Positions 1 through 6,022 of a stretch of DNA of 7,831 bases are shown in pieces (the stretch's first letter is position 1; the number at the start of each line of letters is the position of its first letter). Source of the stretch: Sulfuricellaceae bacterium. GTDB taxonomy: Bacteria; Pseudomonadota; Gammaproteobacteria; Burkholderiales; UBA9220. The stretch lies in assembly GCA_019911985.1 (NCBI GenBank), contig JAIOJO010000596.1, positions 1 to 7,831 on the forward strand, given 5' to 3'. The translations under genes and the position numbers were made by a program. The notes beneath the pieces were generated by a model. It had not been told where the DNA came from and did no database searches. It saw only the letters and a program-made list of their open reading frames with translations.

Positions 1-830
1 CCGTCAGCCAGCACCACCGTTTTACTGCCGCCATATACACTATCGCCCACCAGCGGATGCCCCAGGGACTGCATATGCACGCGAATTTGGTGGGTGCGTC
101 CAGTTTCCAGACGGCAGCGCAACAAAGTGTAATTGGACGAAAAACGCTCTAGCGTTTCATAGTGGGTCACGGCCGGTTTGCCGCTTTCTACAATAGCCAT
201 TTTTGTGCGCTGACGGGGATGCCGCCCGATCGGCGCATCCACTGTGCCGGCCGCCGGAGCGCAGGCTTGAACGACGGCCAAATACTCTCTTTTTACGCTA
301 CGCGCCTGCAGTTGACGCACCAAATCGGTCTGCGCAAGCAGGGTTTTTGCCACAACCAATAAACCGCTGGTATCCTTATCGAGGCGATGCACTATTCCTG
401 CACGGGGAAGCCCTGCCAAGGGTGGCACATGGTGCAGCAAGGCATTGAGCAAGGTCCCGTCCCAGTTTCCGCTGGCGGGATGGGTGACCATGCCGGCCGC
501 TTTATTAATCACCAGCAAAGCATCGTCTTCGTAGACGATATCCAGCGCAATATCTTCTGGGTGAAAAGCGCTTTCGGCAGGATGTGCCACCGGTACGACG
601 CGCACCTTCTCGCCGCCCCATACGGTCTGCTTCGGAGTGGCAACACCGCCTTCCAAGCTGATGCCACCGTCGCGTATCCATTCCTGCAAACGGCTCCGCG
701 AATATTCCGGCAACAAGCGCTGCAAAGCCTGATCTAGACGCAATCCGGCATGTTCGAGCGGAATTTCCAAATCGACATGGGACGGAACGTTTGCGTTATA
801 ATTCGGAAAATTTCTTTCGGGTTGCGTCAT
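1..830 (-). CDS. rluD: 23S rRNA pseudouridine synthase RluD (C-terminus beyond window edge)
   Basis: The minus strand is open from an ATG at 830 to the window edge, giving about 277 residues with no stop, so the gene is partial at its 3' end. RluD enzymes are usually about 320 residues. RluD converts uridines 1911, 1915 and 1917 (E. coli numbering) in helix 69 of 23S rRNA to pseudouridine. The N-terminal part (about residues 20-80) is S4-like, with the RLDQAL and YSRSRLQEWI motifs of this family. The catalytic domain follows, with HRLDKDTSG at 148-156 (catalytic Asp151), then REYLAVV and GRTHQIRVHM, which are RluA/RluD-family motifs. An in-frame upstream ATG at 857, inside the bamD signal-peptide region, would add 9 residues. 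I prefer 830 because the conserved part begins near residue 20, but neither start has a clear Shine-Dalgarno. The start codon overlaps that of divergent bamD. RluA and RluC are less likely given the N-terminal S4-like domain and bamD adjacency. Confidence 0.95.
   Translation of the reverse strand, partial: MTQPERNFPNYNANVPSHVDLEIPLEHAGLRLDQALQRLLPEYSRSRLQEWIRDGGISLEGGVATPKQTVWGGEKVRVVPVAHPAESAFHPEDIALDIVYEDDALLVINKAAGMVTHPASGNWDGTLLNALLHHVPPLAGLPRAGIVHRLDKDTSGLLVVAKTLLAQTDLVRQLQARSVKREYLAVVQACAPAAGTVDAPIGRHPRQRTKMAIVESGKPAVTHYETLERFSSNYTLLRCRLETGRTHQIRVHMQSLGHPLVGDSVYGGSKTVVLAD
772..802 (+). promoter_or_regulatory. candidate sigma-70 promoter for bamD
   Basis: A perfect TATAAT lies at 797-802, with TCGACA (5 of 6 to TTGACA) at 772-777 and a 19-bp spacer, slightly longer than the optimal 17. 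Transcription would begin near 809, about 20 nt before the bamD ATG. The site lies wholly inside the first codons of divergent rluD, as it must if bamD has its own promoter. It was predicted by eye only. Confidence 0.5.
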
Positions 831-1620
831 GAAGCATAGTTTAGCGGTAATTCTCATCCTATTGTTAACCGGTTGCGGCCTGCTACCCGAGGTCAAGGAC
901 GAAACAGCCGGTTGGTCGGCGCAAAAGCTTTATAGCAAGGCAAAAGAAAAAATGGACGATGGCGTTTATTCAGATGCCATCAAATATTTCGAAACCCTAG
1001 AGGCGCGCTATCCTTACGGGCGCTACGCCCAACAATCCCAACTGGAAATAGCCTACGCCTATTACAAGGATAATGAACCGGCTTCGACCATTGCCGCCTG
1101 CGACCGTTTCATTAAGCTGCACCCCAATCATCCCAATGTGGATTACGTCTACTACCTCAAAGGACTGGCGAATTTCAACGAAGATCTCGGCTTGCTCGGC
1201 CGCGTGGGTTTAGGCGACAAAGACTTGTCCGACCGAGACCCCAAGGCTTTCCATGAATCCTTCGACGCCTTCAAGGTTTTGGTAGACCGGTTCCCTAACA
1301 GCAAATATTCGCCGGACGCCACCGCCCGCATGAAGTACCTGGTGAACGCCTTGGCCTCCCATGAAGTCCACGTAGCCCGTTATTATATCAAACGCGGCGC
1401 TTACCTCGCTGCCGTCAATCGCGCACAGCACGCCGTGCAATCCTATCCACAAGCCCCCGCCACTGAAGACGCGCTCGCGATCATGGTAAAAGGGTATGAC
1501 GAACTGGGGATGAAGGATTTGAGCGCCGATGCTTTGCGCGTGCTGCGCAAAAATTTCCCCACCGGAACCTACTTCACCCAGGCTACGGCGGCCCAAACAC
1601 CCTGGTGGAAACTCTGGTAG
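829..1620 (+). CDS. bamD: outer membrane protein assembly factor BamD (ComL lipoprotein)
   Basis: BamD is the essential lipoprotein of the BAM complex. It sits on the inner leaflet of the outer membrane and helps BamA fold beta-barrel proteins. The 263-residue product opens with a short charged n-region (MKHS), a hydrophobic stretch and the lipobox LTGC, giving lipidated Cys16 after signal peptidase II cleavage. The rest fits the five-TPR-like BamD fold. KLYSKAKEKMDDGVYSDAI (about 33-51) begins the first repeat. YPYGRYAQQ, AYAYYK, RFIKLHPNHPNVDYVYYLKGL, SDRDP and RFPNSKY match conserved BamD segments. The later helices contain ARYYIKRGAYLAAVNR. The length is normal and the C-terminus ends in the aromatic TPWWKLW. 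The ATG overlaps the rluD start codon on the other strand. No strong Shine-Dalgarno is visible, only a weak TCGGG upstream. The gene is convergent with glnB across a hairpin. Confidence 0.96.
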   Translation: MKHSLAVILILLLTGCGLLPEVKDETAGWSAQKLYSKAKEKMDDGVYSDAIKYFETLEARYPYGRYAQQSQLEIAYAYYKDNEPASTIAACDRFIKLHPNHPNVDYVYYLKGLANFNEDLGLLGRVGLGDKDLSDRDPKAFHESFDAFKVLVDRFPNSKYSPDATARMKYLVNALASHEVHVARYYIKRGAYLAAVNRAQHAVQSYPQAPATEDALAIMVKGYDELGMKDLSADALRVLRKNFPTGTYFTQATAAQTPWWKLW

Positions 1621-1652
1621 GCTTCGAGACATCCGGATAGCTGTTTCGAAGC
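1621..1652. terminator. hairpin between convergent bamD and glnB, possible bidirectional terminator
   Basis: GCTTCGAGACA (1621-1631) pairs with TGTTTCGAAGC (1642-1652). This gives an 11-bp stem with one G-U pair and a 10-nt loop. It starts at the base directly after the bamD TAG and lies 36 nt past the glnB stop. Neither strand has a T-run after the stem, so classical intrinsic termination is uncertain. It may instead mark the 3' ends of both transcripts or protect them from exonucleases. The whole 68-bp intergenic space otherwise shows only a 5-bp inverted repeat across the glnB stop. Confidence 0.55.
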
Positions 1653-1688
1653 AATGCGACTTCAATACATACAGCTAGTCACTTGGCA

Positions 1689-2027
1689 CTAGATAGCGTT
1701 CGCGTCGGTTTCTCCAGTGCGGATCCGCACCACCCGCTCGACTGAAGTAACAAATATTTTTCCGTCACCGATTTTTCCGGTGCGCGCCGCCTTGATGATC
1801 GCATCCAGTGCCGCATCCACTCGGCTCGCCTCGATCACCAATTCCAGCTTTACCTTGGGTAGAAAATCCACCACATACTCCGCACCGCGATAAAGTTCGG
1901 TATGGCCCTTCTGTCGGCCAAAACCCTTGACCTCGGTTACCGTCAAACCGGTCACTCCGATTTCCGATAAAGCCTCGCGCACCTCGTCGAGTTTAAAAGG
2001 TTTTATAATGGCTTCTATCTTTTTCAT
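1689..2027 (-). CDS. glnB: PII signal transduction protein GlnB
   Basis: GlnB is a small homotrimeric cytosolic sensor of 2-oxoglutarate and ATP/ADP. It controls nitrogen assimilation through partners such as the GlnE adenylyltransferase and NtrB, and is reversibly uridylylated by GlnD. The 112-residue length is standard. The KPFKLDEVREAL segment (9-20) is typical of GlnB. TEVKGFGRQKGHTELYRGAEY (31-51) leads into the T-loop, with the uridylylated Tyr51 present and DFLPKVKLELV after it. The B-loop TGKIGDGKIFV (83-93) and C-terminal RIRTGE are intact, so all signalling residues are there. The DEV segment after KPFKL favours GlnB over GlnK, and there is no amtB neighbour in view. The ATG is preceded by a purine-rich GAAGAGAGAGAG tract, the likely ribosome binding site. 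It follows nadE by 95 bp and may be co-transcribed with it or have its own promoter in that gap. Confidence 0.96.
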   Translation of the reverse strand: MKKIEAIIKPFKLDEVREALSEIGVTGLTVTEVKGFGRQKGHTELYRGAEYVVDFLPKVKLELVIEASRVDAALDAIIKAARTGKIGDGKIFVTSVERVVRIRTGETDANAI

Positions 2028-2048
2028 CGCTCTCTCTCTTCAGTTATT

Positions 2049-2079
2049 AACGGCTTCGCAATCCTCATTACGAGCCGTT
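2049..2079. other. inverted repeat in the nadE-glnB gap
   Basis: AACGGCT (2049-2055) and AGCCGTT (2073-2079) are perfect complements around a 17-nt loop. CG at 2057-2058 can also pair with CG at 2071-2072 if T2056 is bulged. In glnB mRNA this hairpin would lie 22 nt before the ATG. No T-run follows on the minus strand, so it is not a standard terminator of nadE. It could be an RNA structure in the glnB leader or an operator-like site. I saw no sigma-54 -24/-12 element with correct spacing in this gap. Confidence 0.35.
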
Positions 2080-2122
2080 TCATATTAACCCCATATTGGC
2101 TTAATCCATACTCTGTAACGGT

Positions 2123-3730
2123 CTATTCCAACCAGGGCCGATACTTGGATGTTATCGGGTAACGCCTATCTTTACCAAAGCCGCGATGGGTTATGCGCAC
2201 GCCAACGGGGGCTTGGCGACGCTTGTATTCATTGAGGTCGATGAGGCGAATCACCCGACGTACGTCCGCGGAAGCGAAACCCTGGGCAATAATTTCCTCC
2301 GGGCAAATGTCCTCCTCGACGTAGGCCTCCATGATCGCGTCCAGTATTGCGTAAGGCGGCAGCGTATCCTGGTCGGTCTGATCGGCGCGCAACTCGGCTG
2401 ACGGAGCTCGCGTAATAATACGTTCAGGGATAATGTCGGCCAAACTATTGCGATAGTTCGCCAGTCGGTAGACCAGAGTTTTAGGCACGTCTTTCAGCAC
2501 TGCGAAACCTCCCGCCATATCGCCGTAAAGGGTGGCATATCCGACAGCCATTTCGCTTTTGTTTCCGGTGGTTAACACCATCAATCCATACTTGTTGGAT
2601 AAAGCCATCAACAATGTTCCGCGAATGCGCGCCTGAATATTTTCCTCGGTGGTATCGAATGGCAAGTTATTGAACTCATCCGCCAAAGAGTGAATGAAGG
2701 TGTCGTACATCGGCTTAATAGGCAAAACGTCATAACGCACCTTGATTTGGCGCGCCATGTGCTCGGCGTCGATCAAACTGATGTCAGCCGTGAATGGCGA
2801 AGGCAGCATCACCGTGCGTACCCGCTCCGCACCCAGCGCGTCTACGGCAATAGCCAAGGTCAACGCGGAGTCGATGCCCCCGGACAAACCCAGAACAACG
2901 CCAGGAAAGCCGTTTTTCTCTACATAATCCTTAACCCCGAGGCATAGGGCCTGATAGACGCGTGCCTCAAGAGATTGCTCAGGTTCGATTTTTCCGGGTA
3001 GAGGGCGTCCGCTCTCCAGTTCGACAAACTCAAGCGCCTCCTCGAAAGTCGGCAACTGATGCGTCAAATTTCCTTCACCGTCCATTGCGAAAGAGGCGCC
3101 GTCAAAAATCAGTTCATCCTGCCCGCCCACCAAATTAGCATAAACCACCGGCATGCCGCACTCGCCGATACGCTCGCGGACGGCCTCGTAGCGAGAAAGC
3201 TGCTTGTTCATATGGTAGGGCGAGGCATTCAATACCAACAAAACTTCTGCACGGGCATTCATGGCACATGTAGGAGCCCCTTCCTCCCAAATGTCGGCGC
3301 ATATATTGATGCCAAACCTCAACCCATCCTGCTCGAAAGTACAAGCCTCGCTGCCCGGCTCGAAATAACGCACCTCGTCGAAAACGGAATGATTGGGCAG
3401 CTTTTGCTTATGGTAAGTTGCGGCGATTTTTCCATCGCGCAGCACGGAGGCCGCGTTATAGCGTCGCCCATTCACTTTACGCGGATGCCCGACAACGACG
3501 GTAATACCGCTTATTTGTTGCGCCAGTTCGGCCAGCACCCCATCGCAGGCCCCATAGAATCCGTCGCGCAGCAACAAGTCTTCTGGAGGATAGCCGGTTA
3601 GCGCCAATTCCGGCGTGAGCAGGATAGCCGCACCACCTGCCTGCGCACGTTGAGCATAATCAAGAATTTTCGCGGCATTGCCGGAAATATCCCCAACCGT
3701 GCAGTTGATTTGGGCTATCGCTATTTTCAT
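2123..3730 (-). CDS. nadE: glutamine-dependent NAD+ synthetase
   Basis: NadE catalyses the last step of NAD biosynthesis: nicotinate adenine dinucleotide is adenylated and amidated with ammonia taken from glutamine. The 535-residue product is the two-domain glutamine-using form. The N-terminal nitrilase-fold glutaminase (about 1-245) shows all three catalytic positions: Glu41 in TPELALTGYPPEDLL, Lys108 in YHKQKLPN, and Cys144 in INICADIWEE. The C-terminal synthetase domain (about 255-535) has the PP-loop LGLSGGIDSALT, with SGGIDS at 283-288, then TTGNKSEMAVGYATLYGDMAGG and the terminal RRYPITSKYRP. Start choice: an in-frame TTG at 3772 overlapping the sucD stop would add 14 residues. The ATG at 3730 is preferred because MKIAIAQINC is the normal family N-terminus and a purine-rich GATAAGAAG precedes it, though closer than ideal. 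It is 38 bp after sucD, in likely operon arrangement, and is followed by glnB. Confidence 0.95.
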   Translation of the reverse strand: MKIAIAQINCTVGDISGNAAKILDYAQRAQAGGAAILLTPELALTGYPPEDLLLRDGFYGACDGVLAELAQQISGITVVVGHPRKVNGRRYNAASVLRDGKIAATYHKQKLPNHSVFDEVRYFEPGSEACTFEQDGLRFGINICADIWEEGAPTCAMNARAEVLLVLNASPYHMNKQLSRYEAVRERIGECGMPVVYANLVGGQDELIFDGASFAMDGEGNLTHQLPTFEEALEFVELESGRPLPGKIEPEQSLEARVYQALCLGVKDYVEKNGFPGVVLGLSGGIDSALTLAIAVDALGAERVRTVMLPSPFTADISLIDAEHMARQIKVRYDVLPIKPMYDTFIHSLADEFNNLPFDTTEENIQARIRGTLLMALSNKYGLMVLTTGNKSEMAVGYATLYGDMAGGFAVLKDVPKTLVYRLANYRNSLADIIPERIITRAPSAELRADQTDQDTLPPYAILDAIMEAYVEEDICPEEIIAQGFASADVRRVIRLIDLNEYKRRQAPVGVRITHRGFGKDRRYPITSKYRPWLE

Positions 3731-3745
3731 CTTCTTATCTGCCGG

Positions 3746-3759
3746 CCTTGGACTCAAGG
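3746..3759. other. short hairpin in the sucD-nadE gap
   Basis: CCTTG (3746-3750) and CAAGG (3755-3759) form a 5-bp stem with a 4-nt loop, 15 nt upstream of the preferred nadE ATG. There is no T-run. It would lie between the two cistrons in a joint mRNA. It is short enough to have arisen by chance. Confidence 0.2.
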
Positions 3760-3768
3760 AAGAGTGGC

Positions 3769-4647
3769 TCAACTGTTACGCTTGATCGCTTCCGCTATGG
3801 CCGCACCGATATCGGCAGGCGATTTCGCCACTATGGCCCCAGCCGCTTCCAGCGCCCGAATCTTGTCCGCCGCCAACCCGCTGCCGCCAGAGATAATGGC
3901 CCCGGCATGTCCCATGCGTTTGCCTTTGGGTGCTGTCTGACCCGCAATGTAGGCTGCCACCGGCTTAGCTACGTGATCTCGAATGTATTCCGCCGCCGCT
4001 TCCTCGCGGTTCCCGCCAATCTCGCCGACCATGATAATGGCCTCGGTCTGCGGATCGTTCTCGAACATTTCCAGGCAGTCGATAAAATCCAATCCCTTGA
4101 TCGGGTCGCCGCCAATGCCGACGCAGGTGGATTGGCCCAAACCCAGTTGGGTAGTCTGGTGCACCGCCTCGTAAGTCAACGTGCCGGAACGCGAGACGAT
4201 GCCCACTTTGCCCTTCTGGTGGATCACGCCGGGCATGATGCCGATTTTGCACTCACCGGGGGTGATGACACCAGGGCAGTTTGGGCCGATCAACTTGGCG
4301 CCATTGGCCTGCAAGGCCGCCTTTACCTTGAGCATGTCCAGTACTGGGATGCCCTCGGTGATGCACACGATCACTTCTATGCCCGCATCCGCCGCTTCCA
4401 TGATGGAATCCGCCGCAAATGCCGGCGGCACGTAGATCACGCTGGCGTTCGCCGCAGTGGCCCGAACCGCGTCGCGCATGGTATTGAATACGGGCAGGCC
4501 GAGATGGGTCTGACCACCCTTGCCCGGCGTTACCCCGCCCACCAACTTCGTACCGTAGGCGATTGCCTGCTCGGAGTGGAAAGTACCCTGCTTGCCGGTG
4601 AAGCCTTGGCACAGGAGTTTAGTATCTTGGTTAATGAGAATACTCAA
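3769..4647 (-). CDS. sucD: succinyl-CoA synthetase, alpha subunit (ADP-forming)
   Basis: SucD is the CoA-binding, phosphohistidine-carrying subunit of succinyl-CoA synthetase. This TCA-cycle enzyme makes ATP or GTP from succinyl-CoA. The 292 residues match the family length. The N-terminal Rossmann CoA-binding domain shows QGFTGKQGTFHSEQAIAYGT (14-33), VGGVTPGKGG and the IGPNCPGVITPGECKIG segment (120-136). The C-terminal ligase domain has SRSGTLTYEA (152-161), CVGIGGDP, Glu209 in VGEIGG, and APKGKRMGHAGA (239-250) with the phosphorylated His247. All key residues are present. The ATG has a good Shine-Dalgarno (AAAGGA, 7 nt upstream), which fixes the start. It lies 49 bp downstream of sucC with a hairpin between them. 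The TGA stop overlaps a possible TTG start for nadE. Confidence 0.97.
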   Translation of the reverse strand: MSILINQDTKLLCQGFTGKQGTFHSEQAIAYGTKLVGGVTPGKGGQTHLGLPVFNTMRDAVRATAANASVIYVPPAFAADSIMEAADAGIEVIVCITEGIPVLDMLKVKAALQANGAKLIGPNCPGVITPGECKIGIMPGVIHQKGKVGIVSRSGTLTYEAVHQTTQLGLGQSTCVGIGGDPIKGLDFIDCLEMFENDPQTEAIIMVGEIGGNREEAAAEYIRDHVAKPVAAYIAGQTAPKGKRMGHAGAIISGGSGLAADKIRALEAAGAIVAKSPADIGAAIAEAIKRNS

Positions 4648-4654
4648 TTTAGAA

Positions 4655-4660
4655 TCCTTT
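4655..4660 (-). promoter_or_regulatory. Shine-Dalgarno of sucD
   Basis: AAAGGA on the minus strand sits 7 nt before the sucD ATG at 4647. It is the clearest ribosome binding site in the window; the other genes have weak or irregular ones. It lies just downstream of the intercistronic hairpin and leaves sucD translation independent of sucC. Confidence 0.7.
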
Positions 4661-4665
4661 GACTA

Positions 4666-4681
4666 AGCGCGAAAGCGCGCT
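4666..4681. other. sucC-sucD intercistronic hairpin
   Basis: AGCGCG (4666-4671) and CGCGCT (4676-4681) form a perfect 6-bp, mostly G-C stem closed by a 4-nt loop, within the 49-bp gap between sucC and sucD. It ends 5 nt before the sucD Shine-Dalgarno. No T-run follows on the minus strand, so it should not terminate. A role in mRNA processing or in balancing the two subunits is possible but unproven. Confidence 0.45.
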
Positions 4682-4696
4682 CAGCGGCCCGAAAAA

Positions 4697-5857
4697 TCAC
4701 TGCGCCGCCGCGACGGCCCGTTTAGCTGCATCGGTCAGGCCGTCCGCCGAAATGATGCTCAAACCGCTGTCTTGCAGCATCTTGCGGCCTAAATCCACGT
4801 TGGTGCCTTCCAGCCGCACGACTACCGGCACGCTTACGCCAACCTCTTTGACAGCCGTGATGATGCCCTCGGCGATAATATCGCAGCGCATGATGCCACC
4901 AAAAATATTGACCAGAATAGTTTTCACATGGGTATCCGACAAAATAATTTTGAATGCCTTAGCCACGGTTTCCGCCGTTGCTCCACCTCCGACATCAAGG
5001 AAGTTGGCGGGCATACCGCCGTGCAGCTTGATCAAATCCATGGTCGCCATCGCCAGTCCGGCGCCGTTTACCATGCAACCTATCGTGCCGGAGAGAGCAA
5101 TATAATTAAGATCCGCTTCCCGTGCGGCAGCTTCCTTGGGATCGTCCTGCGACGCATCGCGCAACTCCGCCAGGACGCGGCGCCGGTAAAGCGCATTGTC
5201 GTCAACGCCGATTTTGCAGTCCAGTGCCACCAATGAGCCATCGACAGTCACGACCAGCGGATTGATTTCCACCATGGACAGGTCGCTCGCGATGAAGAGT
5301 CGATACAAGCCTTTGGCCAGGGCGGAAAAAGCGCCGACCTGCTTTCCTTCCAGGCCAAGTCCGAAGGCTAGGTCGCGGCATTGGAAATCCTGTAGCCCCC
5401 ACAAAGGGTCGCACACTTCGCGCAAAATTTTCTCCGGCGCGGTTTTGGCGATTTCCTCTATCTCCATTCCGCCGCTGCCGGAAGCGACCAGTACCACCCG
5501 CTCGCTCTCCCGGTCTACCGTCAGGCTGAGATAAATTTCCCGTGAGATTTCGAGGGTTTCCTCAACCAGCAAGCGCGACACCATCTGCCCGTCGGGGGCA
5601 TTCTGGTAAGTCACCAAGTTTTTCCCCAACAAATCGCTTGCCGCTTCAAGCAAGGCCTGGCGCGACCGCACTAGGCGCACGCCGCCCGCCTTGCCGCGCC
5701 CGCCGGCATGAATCTGTGCCTTCACCACCCAGGCATCTCCGCCCAATTCGTCGGCGGCGGCTCCAGCCTGTTCGGCGCTTACCACCGCTATCCCACGCGG
5801 CGTGCTTATGCCGCACTCTCGCAACAATGTTTTTGCTTGATATTCGTGAAGATTCAT
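4697..5857 (-). CDS. sucC: succinyl-CoA synthetase, beta subunit (ADP-forming)
   Basis: SucC is the nucleotide- and succinate-binding subunit that pairs with SucD. The 386 residues compare with 388 in E. coli. An N-terminal ATP-grasp fold (about 1-235) begins MNLHEYQAK and carries the nucleotide-binding segment KAQIHAGGRGKAGG (46-59), GMEIEE (130-135), and metal ligands Glu197/Asn199 in MVEINPLVV with Asp213 in ALDCKIG. The C-terminal ligase domain (about 240-386) shows NYIALSGTIGCMVNGAGLAM, LDVGGGA, VNIFGGIMRCD and VVVRLEGTNV. The open frame extends 19 codons upstream to 5914, but the conserved N-terminus and the G/C hairpin in that extension favour the ATG at 5857. Its ribosome binding site is poor: only GGAAAAGA about 10-17 nt upstream. 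sucAB are not adjacent, so sucCD are separate from the 2-oxoglutarate dehydrogenase genes here. Confidence 0.96.
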   Translation of the reverse strand: MNLHEYQAKTLLRECGISTPRGIAVVSAEQAGAAADELGGDAWVVKAQIHAGGRGKAGGVRLVRSRQALLEAASDLLGKNLVTYQNAPDGQMVSRLLVEETLEISREIYLSLTVDRESERVVLVASGSGGMEIEEIAKTAPEKILREVCDPLWGLQDFQCRDLAFGLGLEGKQVGAFSALAKGLYRLFIASDLSMVEINPLVVTVDGSLVALDCKIGVDDNALYRRRVLAELRDASQDDPKEAAAREADLNYIALSGTIGCMVNGAGLAMATMDLIKLHGGMPANFLDVGGGATAETVAKAFKIILSDTHVKTILVNIFGGIMRCDIIAEGIITAVKEVGVSVPVVVRLEGTNVDLGRKMLQDSGLSIISADGLTDAAKRAVAAAQ

Positions 5858-5879
5858 ACCCGCGCGATCTTTTCCGATT

Positions 5880-5910
5880 AAAAACGGCGGCCCGTCTCGC
5901 GGTCGCCGCC
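5880..5910 (-). terminator. intrinsic-terminator-like hairpin in the sucC leader
   Basis: On the minus strand GGCGGC (5910-5905) pairs with GCCGCC (5891-5886). An inner CCG/CGG (5902-5900 with 5894-5892) pairs after a 2-nt bulge, leaving a 5-nt loop. G and then five T (5884-5880) follow directly, the classic rho-independent layout. It lies 112 nt past the stop of the HDOD gene and could end that transcript. It also sits only 22 nt before the sucC ATG, leaving no room for a sucC promoter after it. It may therefore act as an attenuator in the sucC leader. Confidence 0.7.
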
Positions 5911-5978
5911 TCATGGACTAATAAAAGATGAATTTTGAAGCAAAACTCGCCGAGACGCCAGCCCCGAAAATGCGGCCA

Positions 5979-5991
5979 TTCCCTAGGGGAA
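5979..5991. promoter_or_regulatory. small palindrome in the gap upstream of sucC
   Basis: TTCCC (5979-5983) and GGGAA (5987-5991) flank TAG, a compact inverted repeat of operator-like size. It lies in the 165-bp space between the HDOD gene stop and the sucC start. On the minus strand TTGGTG and TATCGT, 17 bp apart at the right end of the gap (6022-5994), could be a weak promoter for sucCD that overlaps no gene. Both calls rest on inspection only. Confidence 0.25.
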
Positions 5992-6022
5992 ATACGATAA
6001 GCGAGCAGAATCCGAACACCAA

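Noticed and set aside
387..737. 116-codon plus-strand frame
   Set aside because: It is antisense to rluD, whose minus-strand frame carries the intact catalytic motif. There is no recognisable product.
1210..1665. 151-codon minus-strand frame inside bamD
   Set aside because: It is antisense to the bamD coding region, has no family resemblance and includes the downstream hairpin. It is a shadow frame.
1675..1692. CTAGT/ACTAG inverted repeat across the glnB stop codon
   Set aside because: Five-base arms around an 8-nt spacer are expected by chance and there is no T-run.
2028..2122. possible sigma-54 promoter for glnB
   Set aside because: GG and GC dinucleotides occur (GGCTC to TTGC on the minus strand), but 15 nt separate them instead of the 10 required, so the element does not fit.
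3748..4662. 304-codon open frame on the plus strand opposite sucD
   Set aside because: It is antisense to a certain sucD and shows no recognisable domain. Long open antisense frames are common opposite G/C-rich conserved genes.
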